Positions 57,759 to 64,000 of a stretch of DNA of 64,000 bases are shown here, piece by piece. Origin of the DNA: Anaerolineae bacterium (lineage in GTDB: Bacteria > Chloroflexota > Anaerolineae > 4572-78 > J111); contig JAHDWA010000001.1 in the NCBI GenBank assembly GCA_023382535.1, positions 496,001 to 560,000 of the forward strand, given 5' to 3'. The notes under the pieces are model-generated. The model searched no databases. It was given only the letters and a program-made list of their open reading frames with translations, and was not told where the DNA came from. Within the stretch, counting starts at the first letter, position 1. Each line of letters starts with the position of its first letter. The position numbers and the translations under genes were made by a program.

Positions 57759-59246
57759 TTACATGCTGGGCAGGTAAATCCTGAACCGGGTCCCAACGCC
57801 GACCTGACTTTCCACCTGAGCTTGGCCGCCGTGCGCCTCGACCAATTGTTTGACGATGGCCAGCCCCAGGCCCGATCCACCGGTGGCCCGGTTGCGTGAT
57901 TTCTCCGCCCGCCAGAAGCGGTCGAAGACATGGGGTAGGTCTTCCGGCGGAATCCCCGGCCCGGTGTCACGGACCAATAGTTCGATCCCGCCTGGCGCAG
58001 CTTGAGCGGAGACGCTGACTCGCGTACCGGCCGGGGTGTATCGCAGCGCATTATCCACGAGATTAGTGACGACTTGGGTCAGTCGCTCCAGGTCGGCCTG
58101 AATCGCCGGGAGATCGTGGGCCACCTCCGTTTCCAGGACCATACTCTTTTCTTCAGCCCGCAGGCGCAGCCGCTCACCAAGCTGCTGCACGAGTGCACCG
58201 GGGTCAACTGGCTGCTTTTCCAGGCGAAGCTGCCCGGCCTCGGCCAATGACAGGGTGCGCAAATCGCTGATCAGCCGGTTCAGCAAGAGAGTCTCCTGGT
58301 GGAGCGATGTCAATTCTTCAGGCGTGGCGGGCAACACCCCATCCAGCATCGCTTCCAGATTGCTCTGGATGACCGAGAGAGGGGTGCGCAGTTCGTGGGC
58401 AACATCGGCAATCATATTCTGGCGCTCGGCGGCGTAGCGCTGCAAGGACTCGGCCATCTGGTTAAATATCACCGCCACCTGGCCGACCTCATCCCGAGCG
58501 CCTACGAGGGCGCGCTGGCTCAAGTCACCCTGGGCAATGCCTTGCGCAGCCGTGGACAGGCTGCGTAAAGGCCGCACGACCTGGAAGAACAGCCCTGAGC
58601 CGAGCACCAGGGCCACCACTCCGGCAATCAGGCCCGCCCACAAAACCGAACGATTGACCGCACTGAGAAAATCGCTTGCCGGAGTCGCTGGGGCTGCAAA
58701 GGGGGTGACAATCAAGGTGCCGACGCGCTGCTCATTCAGCATGATCGGCATCCCTCGCCCGACATCATCTGCCGGCAGGCGGGTTCCAAGTAGGGCTTCG
58801 GCCGTATCGGCCACGACTATACCTTCGGCGTTGGCCAGGATCAAGCGGTTGCCAGACATCGCCCACATGCTATCGCCCCTCATCATGCCAGATGCGGCCT
58901 GTTGGCTATGATCGGCTCCCCCACCCATGTGGCCCATCATCCCGTCTTCCATACCGCCCATCATGCCCTCGCCGCCCATCCAGCCTTGTCCCATACCGGG
59001 GGCAGCCGCGCCGGCCACCCAGGGATTGCGCAGCACCGTACCAACTCCATCCCATGAACCGGAACGGGCGTAGTAATCGGCCAACAGTGGAGCCAGGCGG
59101 GTTGCCCACTGCTGGCCGGTTTGGGTCACATACAATTCAAACTGGCTGGTGGTGGCCCGACCGGCCAGGAACACGATCACGCCGGTTCCAACCAAGATGA
59201 CCAGGACAAACGCGCCCATCAGTTTGAACCACAGGCTGCGTATCAA
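57759..59246 (-). CDS. Sensor histidine kinase with Met-rich sensor loop
   Basis: This 495-aa kinase has TM1 (about 9-28), an extracytoplasmic sensor (29-200) and TM2 (about 203-224). HAMP (about 225-275), HisKA with H284 (DVAHELRTPLS) and HATPase with NALRY, DTGPGIP and GGSGLGLAIV follow. The sensor contains a Met/Gly/His-rich stretch at about 85-130 (GMGQGWMGGEGMMGGMEDGM then MGHMGGG). Such Met clusters bind Cu(I) or Ag(I), so a CusS/CopS-like copper sensor is likely. The gene starts 3 bp after the regulator stop. Confidence 0.9.
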   Translation of the reverse strand: MIRSLWFKLMGAFVLVILVGTGVIVFLAGRATTSQFELYVTQTGQQWATRLAPLLADYYARSGSWDGVGTVLRNPWVAGAAAPGMGQGWMGGEGMMGGMEDGMMGHMGGGADHSQQAASGMMRGDSMWAMSGNRLILANAEGIVVADTAEALLGTRLPADDVGRGMPIMLNEQRVGTLIVTPFAAPATPASDFLSAVNRSVLWAGLIAGVVALVLGSGLFFQVVRPLRSLSTAAQGIAQGDLSQRALVGARDEVGQVAVIFNQMAESLQRYAAERQNMIADVAHELRTPLSVIQSNLEAMLDGVLPATPEELTSLHQETLLLNRLISDLRTLSLAEAGQLRLEKQPVDPGALVQQLGERLRLRAEEKSMVLETEVAHDLPAIQADLERLTQVVTNLVDNALRYTPAGTRVSVSAQAAPGGIELLVRDTGPGIPPEDLPHVFDRFWRAEKSRNRATGGSGLGLAIVKQLVEAHGGQAQVESQVGVGTRFRIYLPSM

Positions 59247-59249
59247 CAG

Positions 59250-59936
59250 CTACTCCTCCACAAACTTATATCCCACGCCATGCGCGGTGAGCACATACCG
59301 GGGCTGGCGCGGATCAGGCTCGATTTTATGTCGCAGATTCTTGATATGCTGGTCAATCGTGCGTTCGTAGCCCTCATAAGTCGTGCCCTGGGTCTGTTCA
59401 AGCAGTTGAGCGCGGCTAAAGACCTGGCCTGGATAACGCGCCAAAATCGCCAGCAGGTCAAATTCGCTGATTGTCAACTCGACCGGTTGGCCGGAGACGA
59501 TGACAGTTCGCCGGGTCAGGTCTACCTGAATATCGGAGGCTGTGATGACGTCCGGCGCGGCTTCCGGCTGCTCGACCCGGCGCAGCACCGCCCGCACCCG
59601 TGCCACGACCTCGCGGGGAGAGAAGGGCTTGACGATGTAGTCGTCGGCGCCCAACTCCAGGCCGATGAGCCGGTCCGTTTCCTCGCTGCGGGCAGTGAGC
59701 ATAATGATTGGCACATTCGACTCGCGCCGCAGGGTCCGGCAGACATCCAGGCCGTCCAGCTCGCCGGGCAGATTCAGGTCGAGTAGCACCAGCGCCGGTT
59801 TTTCATTACGGAAGGCGGCTAAACCCTGCTGGCCGTCTTCAGCCCAGGCCACGCTGTAACCGGCCTGCTCCAGGTAGAGCCGCACCGTGCGGATCAGCTT
59901 GACTTCATCTTCGACGATCAGAATCTTCCTGGCCAT
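59250..59936 (-). CDS. OmpR/PhoB-family response regulator
   Basis: This 228-aa protein has a receiver domain with phospho-acceptor D53 (LLDLNLPGELDG), acidic pocket VEDE and Lys in YIVKPFSP. The C-terminal winged helix (LTISEFDLLAILARYPGQVF...GYERTIDQHIKNLRHKIEPDPRQPRYVLTAHGVGYKF) is of OmpR/PhoB type, which binds direct repeats 10-11 bp apart. It is encoded with the Met-rich kinase and lies among Met-rich secreted proteins, so copper is the probable signal. It is the natural candidate to bind the TTCA-N7-TTCA promoters of the plus-strand genes. Confidence 0.93.
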   Translation of the reverse strand: MARKILIVEDEVKLIRTVRLYLEQAGYSVAWAEDGQQGLAAFRNEKPALVLLDLNLPGELDGLDVCRTLRRESNVPIIMLTARSEETDRLIGLELGADDYIVKPFSPREVVARVRAVLRRVEQPEAAPDVITASDIQVDLTRRTVIVSGQPVELTISEFDLLAILARYPGQVFSRAQLLEQTQGTTYEGYERTIDQHIKNLRHKIEPDPRQPRYVLTAHGVGYKFVEE

Positions 59937-59950
59937 CTCGGTATCCTAGC

Positions 59951-60370
59951 TTAAGCGCTCTGCGCTTCAACCAAAGGTGTGCCGCAGTAGGGGCAGTTAC
60001 ACCAGTTGGCCTGGGCCGGTTGGCCACAGTTAGGGCAGGTGCGGGCCGGGGGGTTGGCTGCGGGTGGGGCGCTGCTACGGCTCGCAGCTTGAACCAGCCA
60101 GACAATCCCGGCCACCAACAGCGCCAGCAGGCCGAGTGGGAACAGCCAGCCGATGAACATACCCGGCCCCCAGAAGGCGTGGTAGCTCATCATCCCAGGG
60201 CCACCCCCACCGTGCATCATCCCCCAACCTTCATAGCCGGAAGGGGAAGAATAACCCCAACCACCAAACTGCCGCCATAACAATGGTGCAAACAGGTTCA
60301 AAAGAAGCGCCAATGCCAGCAGAGCGATACTGCTTATGATCAAGACTTTCGTCCAGTTTGTAGCTTTCAT
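59951..60370 (-). CDS. Small membrane protein with C-terminal zinc ribbon
   Basis: This 139-aa protein has an N-terminal membrane segment, a Gly/Met/His loop (GWGMMHGGGGPGMMSYHAFW) and a second membrane segment. A C-terminal zinc ribbon follows (CPNCGQPAQANWCNCPYCG). The Met/His loop between the two helices should face outside and may bind copper; the zinc ribbon would be cytoplasmic. Start at 60370 has an AGGAG site. It lies 14 bp before the response regulator gene, so it belongs to the same operon. It may link the outside copper state to the regulator, but nothing proves this. Confidence 0.75.
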   Translation of the reverse strand: MKATNWTKVLIISSIALLALALLLNLFAPLLWRQFGGWGYSSPSGYEGWGMMHGGGGPGMMSYHAFWGPGMFIGWLFPLGLLALLVAGIVWLVQAASRSSAPPAANPPARTCPNCGQPAQANWCNCPYCGTPLVEAQSA

Positions 60371-60438
60371 CGGATTTACTCCTGAATGATATTTTCCCTC
60401 ATTTATCTTACAATGCAAAAATCTAACCGTTCCCAGGC

Positions 60439-61098
60439 TCAATTGTCAGGCGCGCCGGCTGCGATCCAATTCACCAGGGTTTGAATTTGAGCTTGAGTGA
60501 GCGGTGGACCGCCAGCGGGCATGTAACCACTGCTCACGTACTGAATCAGGCGGCTGCTGACCGGATCACCCGGAATGACAACCGACCCATGCATACCTCC
60601 GCGCAACACGTTCTCGTAGTTATTGAGGAACAAGCCAGCCGCGCCACCGTGGCAGGCCAGGCAACGGGAGTCGAAGATGGGCTGAACCTCCATCTTAAAA
60701 GACACGGCTGCCATGGAAGTCGGGGGTACGGTCGTCAATGGTGCGGACAAGTTACCGTTGTAGCCGCGTCCGGGTATCATCCCCCACTGGCTCCGGCTAT
60801 CATCCCAACAGCCGCCATAACCGTCGCCGTCCCTGCCCCAGCCATTCCTCTCCATGCCCGATATCCAACCCCAGCCTCTAAAGCCTGGACCACCCATCAT
60901 CCAGCCGTTCATCATCCCACCGGGGCCAAATTGGGTTGTCCCTGTATAGCCCTGAGTAGTCCCCATCATCCAACCAGGGTTGCCCATCATGTTGCCGGGA
61001 CCTTGGGCCAAGGCTGGTGTTATAGCCAGCAGGCCGACCAACAATACAGCTAATCCGCTCACCAAGATAATTGAGAACCATCGTTTTGAATTCTTCAT
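60439..61098 (-). CDS. Secreted Met-rich protein with a cytochrome c domain
   Basis: This protein of about 219 aa has a signal peptide (WFSIILVSGLAVLLVGLLAI) and a Met/Gly/Trp/Tyr-rich stretch (GNPGWMMGTTQGYTG, PGGMMNGWMMGGPG). A monoheme domain follows, of the type seen in planctomycete-like cytochromes: IFDSRCLACHGGAAGLFL, GDPVSSRLI, GYMPAGGPPLT and QIQTLVNWI. The heme is C-x-x-C-H and Met in YMP is the likely second ligand. The Met-rich part copies the repeats of the upstream gene. ATG at 61098 is 7 nt from GAGGAG; 61101 is a possible alternative. Confidence 0.8.
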   Translation of the reverse strand: MKNSKRWFSIILVSGLAVLLVGLLAITPALAQGPGNMMGNPGWMMGTTQGYTGTTQFGPGGMMNGWMMGGPGFRGWGWISGMERNGWGRDGDGYGGCWDDSRSQWGMIPGRGYNGNLSAPLTTVPPTSMAAVSFKMEVQPIFDSRCLACHGGAAGLFLNNYENVLRGGMHGSVVIPGDPVSSRLIQYVSSGYMPAGGPPLTQAQIQTLVNWIAAGAPDN

Positions 61099-61129
61099 CA
61101 TGTATCTCCTCATAGGACACCCGGTGAGA

Positions 61130-62101
61130 TCACCGTCCGCTTATCTCTAATAACCGCCCATGCCAGGTGTGGGGGAAGACCTGTCCACTGTAGCCGTTCA
61201 CACTGAGCATCCCGGCAGTTTGACCGTCCTTGTTGACGTGGAGGGTGTAGTAGCCATAGAAAGGATCAGCTTCTTCAGCGACGGTCAGGCTTGCCGCCGG
61301 GAAGTAGGTGTCCAGGTAAGTTTGGGCCGCCTCGATGGCGTTTTCCGGGGTAATCGTCATTTCACCAGAAAGATCGGCCGGACCAAAATTGCCCCTCATC
61401 ATGCCCATCATGCCGTAGCGGCCAAAGCCGGACATCATGCCATACTTGAGGTTCCACATCATGTTCGGTCCCATCTCGGGATAAACAGCCTTGGTATCAG
61501 GGTCAACCAACACTTCCATCACCCCGATGCCAGTGTCTTTTTCGACAATTTCGGCGTAGGCCTGGTTGTCGAAGATCATCGCTTCGTCCACAGCCAGGTT
61601 ACTGTCGTTTAGGTTGGTGAGGTAGGCATTGAGGATGTCAGTGGCTTCGGCCAGGGTCAGCGGCTTGGTGGTGAAGAAAGGACTATTGCTGCTCACCGTC
61701 ATACCGCCCATCATGCCATTCATCATGCCGCCCATCATCCAGCCGGGGCCGTAAGGGGATGTTCCCGTATAGGCTTGGGTGTTACCCATCATCCAGCCGG
61801 GACCACCCATCATCCAACCGCCCATCATGCCGCCGGGACCATAGGAAGCCGTCCCAGTGTAACTCTGGGTATTGCCCACCATCCAGTCATGTCCGTGACC
61901 ACCTATCATCCCCCCGTGCATCATTCCTCCCTCCATCATGCCGCCATGACTGTAGGGAACTGTCCCGTTGTAGCCTTGGGTATTGCCCATCATCCAGCCA
62001 GGCCCTTGGGCTAGGGCTGGCCTTGGAGCCAGGATACCGACCAGCAGTAGGGCCAATCCACTCACCAGAATAATTGAAAACCATCGCTTTAAGTTACTCA
62101 T
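61130..62101 (-). CDS. Secreted Met-rich repeat protein with PepSY-like C-terminus
   Basis: This 323-aa protein has a signal peptide nearly identical to that of its downstream neighbour (KRWFSIILVSGLALLLVG). A Met/Gly/His-rich repeat region spans about 30-130 with three copies of WM(M/V)GNTQxYxGT...YGPGGMM. A C-terminal part includes LTLAEATDILNAYLTNLND and ITPENAIEAAQTYLDTYFP...YTLHVNKDGQ, similar to PepSY-type folds. Met clusters suggest Cu(I) binding outside the membrane. The start at 62101 has an AAGGAG site. It heads the minus-strand cluster that ends with the kinase. Confidence 0.8.
   Translation of the reverse strand: MSNLKRWFSIILVSGLALLLVGILAPRPALAQGPGWMMGNTQGYNGTVPYSHGGMMEGGMMHGGMIGGHGHDWMVGNTQSYTGTASYGPGGMMGGWMMGGPGWMMGNTQAYTGTSPYGPGWMMGGMMNGMMGGMTVSSNSPFFTTKPLTLAEATDILNAYLTNLNDSNLAVDEAMIFDNQAYAEIVEKDTGIGVMEVLVDPDTKAVYPEMGPNMMWNLKYGMMSGFGRYGMMGMMRGNFGPADLSGEMTITPENAIEAAQTYLDTYFPAASLTVAEEADPFYGYYTLHVNKDGQTAGMLSVNGYSGQVFPHTWHGRLLEISGR
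61690..62010 (-). repeat. Coding repeats for Met-rich motif
   Basis: Imperfect direct repeats, each beginning near CATCATCCAGCC on the plus strand (about 61734, 61789 and 61989, with a related CCAGTC copy at 61882), encode the WMMGNTQ units. Related copies lie in the neighbouring gene at about 60893-60990, pointing to unequal crossing-over or domain duplication. Confidence 0.65.
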
Positions 62102-62215
62102 TGTATTTCTCCTTTTACGAGAATTGTTATTTGTCATTGTTGATTTCAAGCTTATCTTCTGAGTCATAGTGTAAAGCGAGAATGTGTAGAAATTGTGAGG
62201 AATTTTTGAGATGAT

Positions 62216-62231
62216 TGTGTAATTTATCACA
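62216..62231 (-). promoter_or_regulatory. CRP/FNR-like box before the Met-rich cluster
   Basis: TGTGT-AATTTA-TCACA is a near-perfect CRP-type 16-mer (one mismatch in the left half). It lies about 65 bp upstream of a predicted start that uses a -10 CACTAT at 62165-62170, a class I-like position. The 62102-62524 gap otherwise holds the divergent promoters only. Confidence 0.4.
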
Positions 62232-62359
62232 CTCGATCCAATTTCACCTTACCTCAGTTAGTCGACGTTTAGAAGTGATAAACGTCGTTATTCACTATGA
62301 TAAATGACACTGGTCGCTGAAATTCTTCTTTAGCTCCCTAACTTGACCTCCAAGAGGTG

Positions 62360-62390
62360 TTCAGACTTTGTTCATTTTCCCATGCTACAG
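62360..62390 (+). promoter_or_regulatory. TTCA-N7-TTCA promoter of the CDF-HflK gene
   Basis: TTCA at 62360-62363 and 62371-62374, 6 nt, then CATGCTACAGT. Same geometry as the elements at 23149, 41873 and 45821. The leader is about 135 nt. Confidence 0.55.
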
Positions 62391-62524
62391 TGGAGTGTAG
62401 TTCTGAAAACCCATAAAGAGACAAGTCAATGATGATATTTTGAGTTAAGTCTCGGTCCAATAAATTGCTTGGCTCATGGCGACCCTCAGGAAAATTTGTT
62501 TGAGGATATACATGTGAGGAGGTT

Positions 62525-64000
62525 ATGAACCGTAAAGAAAAAACTATTTTAGTGACCTTCATTGCCAACCTGGCCCTGGTTGGCTTGAAGTATGGGCTGA
62601 CCGCCCTATCCGGTAGCCTGGCTATGCGAGCCAGCGCCTGGCATTCGATGGGCGATGTTTTTGTCTCCCTGTTTGTCCTGGTTGGTCTATTTGCCAGCCG
62701 CTGGGAGGCGGGGCGGCGGCGCAGCCAGATCAGCGTGATCGAGAATATTGTGGCCCTGATTGTCTCCGGTTTCATCTTCTACGTAGCCTGGGACATCTTC
62801 CAGGAAGTGCTGGTGGGTGGCGAGCAGCCCGACCTGCGCAACCTATGGCCGGTGACGGCAGCGGCGATGCTGACCATCGCCATTACCTATTTCACCGCCC
62901 GCTATAACGAATACGTGGGCCGGGCCACCAACTCCCCCAGCCTGATCGCCAACGGCTACCACGCCCGTATGGATTTGTACGCCTCGGTGCTGGTTGTAGT
63001 CAGCCTGGCCGCTGCGGCCTTGGGCCTGGGGGCGCTTGACCAACTGGCTGCCATCATTGTCATCATCTTCGTCATCCTGGCCGGGTGGGAAATCGCCAGT
63101 TCAGCCTTGCGCGCCCTGTTGAGCGGAGATGTGCTGCACCTGGAGGAGGAAGATATTGCCCACGCCCGCCAGCACACTCGGCGCCTGGTCTACCTGGCTC
63201 TCGGCGCGGCGCTGGCGCTGACCCTGCTCTCCGGCTTTTATACCATCCAGTTAGGCGAGCGCGGGGTGGTGCGCCGCTTTGGCCGCGTCGTCGCCGAAGC
63301 GGGGCCGGGATTGTACTACCGCCTACCGCTGATAGATCAGGTGGACCGGGTGGCTATGGAGGAGGTACGGCAAGTCCAGACAGGCAAGGCGCTGATGTTA
63401 ACCGGCGACACCAACCTGATCGAAGTCAACTTGAGCGTTCATTATAATGTCACCAATGCGGTGAACTATCTCTTCAACGCCAACCAGCCGGAACAGCTCG
63501 TCGCCCGAGCCGCTGAGGCGGCCATTCGCCAGACGGTGGCCGAGCGCGGTGTGGATGAACTGCTGACCACGGGCCGCGAGGCGATTCTGGCCCAGACGAT
63601 GGCTCAAACCCAGGCGACGCTTGACGCTTACCGGGCCGGTATTCAGGTGGCTAACGTTCAACTGCTGGCGGTCAACCCGCCTGTGGAGGTGTCGGCAGCC
63701 TTCCTGGATGTAGCCAGCGCCCGCGAGGACAAGAATACCTACATCAACGAGGCCCTCGCTTACAGCAACGAAATTGTGCCTGTGGCCCGGGGCGACGCTG
63801 AGAAGACACTGCGAGCGGCTCAGGCCGAGAAACAGCGCCGGATTGACCTCGCTACCGGCGAAGCCGACCGCTTCGCCAAGCGACTGCTGGCCTACCGCGA
63901 TGCACCTGAGATCACCCGCACTCGCCTCTACCTGGAAGCGTTGGAGCGGACGCTGCCCGTGGTCAAAAAATTCATCCTCGACCCCAGCATCCAGATGGAG
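62525..64000 (+). CDS. CDF-like transporter domain fused to HflK/SPFH domain, cut by window edge
   Basis: The frame runs 492 codons from the ATG at 62525 (AGGAGG site) to the window end without a stop. Residues 1-200 resemble a CDF transporter: KYGLTALSGSLAMRASAWHSMGDVFVSL (HSxxD type) and SPSLIANGYHARMDLYASVLV (HxxMD), with six membrane segments. A further membrane segment (about 222-240) leads to an SPFH/HflK domain: YTIQLGERGVVRRFGRVV, AGPGLYYRLPLIDQVDRV, NLIEVNLSVHYNVTN, AAIRQTVAERGVDEL and ARGDAEKTLRAAQAEKQRRI. HflK normally caps the FtsH protease. I know no standard protein with both parts, so the join should be checked. Confidence 0.8.
   Translation, partial: MNRKEKTILVTFIANLALVGLKYGLTALSGSLAMRASAWHSMGDVFVSLFVLVGLFASRWEAGRRRSQISVIENIVALIVSGFIFYVAWDIFQEVLVGGEQPDLRNLWPVTAAAMLTIAITYFTARYNEYVGRATNSPSLIANGYHARMDLYASVLVVVSLAAAALGLGALDQLAAIIVIIFVILAGWEIASSALRALLSGDVLHLEEEDIAHARQHTRRLVYLALGAALALTLLSGFYTIQLGERGVVRRFGRVVAEAGPGLYYRLPLIDQVDRVAMEEVRQVQTGKALMLTGDTNLIEVNLSVHYNVTNAVNYLFNANQPEQLVARAAEAAIRQTVAERGVDELLTTGREAILAQTMAQTQATLDAYRAGIQVANVQLLAVNPPVEVSAAFLDVASAREDKNTYINEALAYSNEIVPVARGDAEKTLRAAQAEKQRRIDLATGEADRFAKRLLAYRDAPEITRTRLYLEALERTLPVVKKFILDPSIQME

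Noticed and set aside
1..64000. tRNA, rRNA and prophage attachment sites
   Set aside because: No cloverleaf T-arm signature in a non-coding context, no rRNA-like sequence and no phage genes were found by eye.

Overview
The window looks like a chromosomal segment of an uncultured or little-studied member of the Chloroflexota, probably Anaerolineae- or Caldilineae-like. This is inferred from the mix of a DUF3105 protein next to DsbA/CcdA genes, a class D/E-type sortase, lipoproteins with Pro/Thr-rich linkers, LysM proteins, and an iron ABC system with a LysM-fused binding protein; no marker gene is present. I saw no rRNA, tRNA, CRISPR array or origin. The dominant theme is metal handling (copper, cadmium/zinc/cobalt, iron/manganese) and the periplasmic redox and cytochrome chemistry that goes with it.

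Layout. 1-529: cut-off CopC. 863-7029 (minus): an unrecognised protein with C-terminal WMKDFE repeats, two VWA-domain paralogues and a His-rich P1B-4 ATPase. 7252-7605: dead tnpB. 7770-11839 (minus): iron-type ABC importer. 12063-15850 (minus): MBOAT acyltransferase plus an SGNH/alpha-beta hydrolase fusion. 16222-19500 (plus): CDF transporter, an orphaned ABC ATPase with a wrecked permease gene, and a phosphodiesterase-like lipoprotein. 19549-22892 (minus): DtxR-type regulator, two-domain multicopper oxidase, ZIP transporter, cytochrome c. 23338: SCO copper chaperone. 24016-26157: glycoside hydrolase-like protein. 27459-31030: tyrosinase with a duplicated tail, then an IS4-type element. 31187-38129 (minus): CtaG, then a CmtR-like Cd/Pb-sensing operon with two methyltransferases, an intact P1B ATPase and a decayed second ATPase. 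38265-41550 (minus): a tightly packed four-gene operon of two CuA-type proteins, a polyferredoxin and a PCYCGC lipoprotein with an in-frame UGA. 42183-46611 (plus): LysM/M23 peptidase, TlpA, DsbA, CcdA, DUF3105. 46645-55355: two giant AT-rich genes of unknown function. 55427-56776: sortase and a YnfA-like protein. 56941-62101 (minus): Asp/His-rich lipoprotein, a two-component system whose kinase has a Met-rich sensor loop, and Met-rich secreted proteins. 62525-end (plus): a CDF-HflK fusion cut by the window edge.

How the parts connect. Four promoters upstream of plus-strand genes (23149, 41873, 45821, 62360) share two TTCA half-sites 11 bp apart followed by an extended -10. This geometry suits an OmpR-type regulator such as the one at 59250-59936, suggesting a copper or envelope-redox regulon. 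TTAGT-N4-ACTAA boxes lie before the CDF gene (16222) and before the DtxR-type gene itself. An AT-rich palindrome precedes the CmtR-like gene. The observations most worth following are the candidate selenoprotein at 41098-41550, the CDF-HflK fusion, the shared 11-bp direct-repeat promoters, the oxidase-less CuA operon, the VWA/WMKDFE operon and the giant gene pair. Family assignments are from recognised motifs only; no database search was run.
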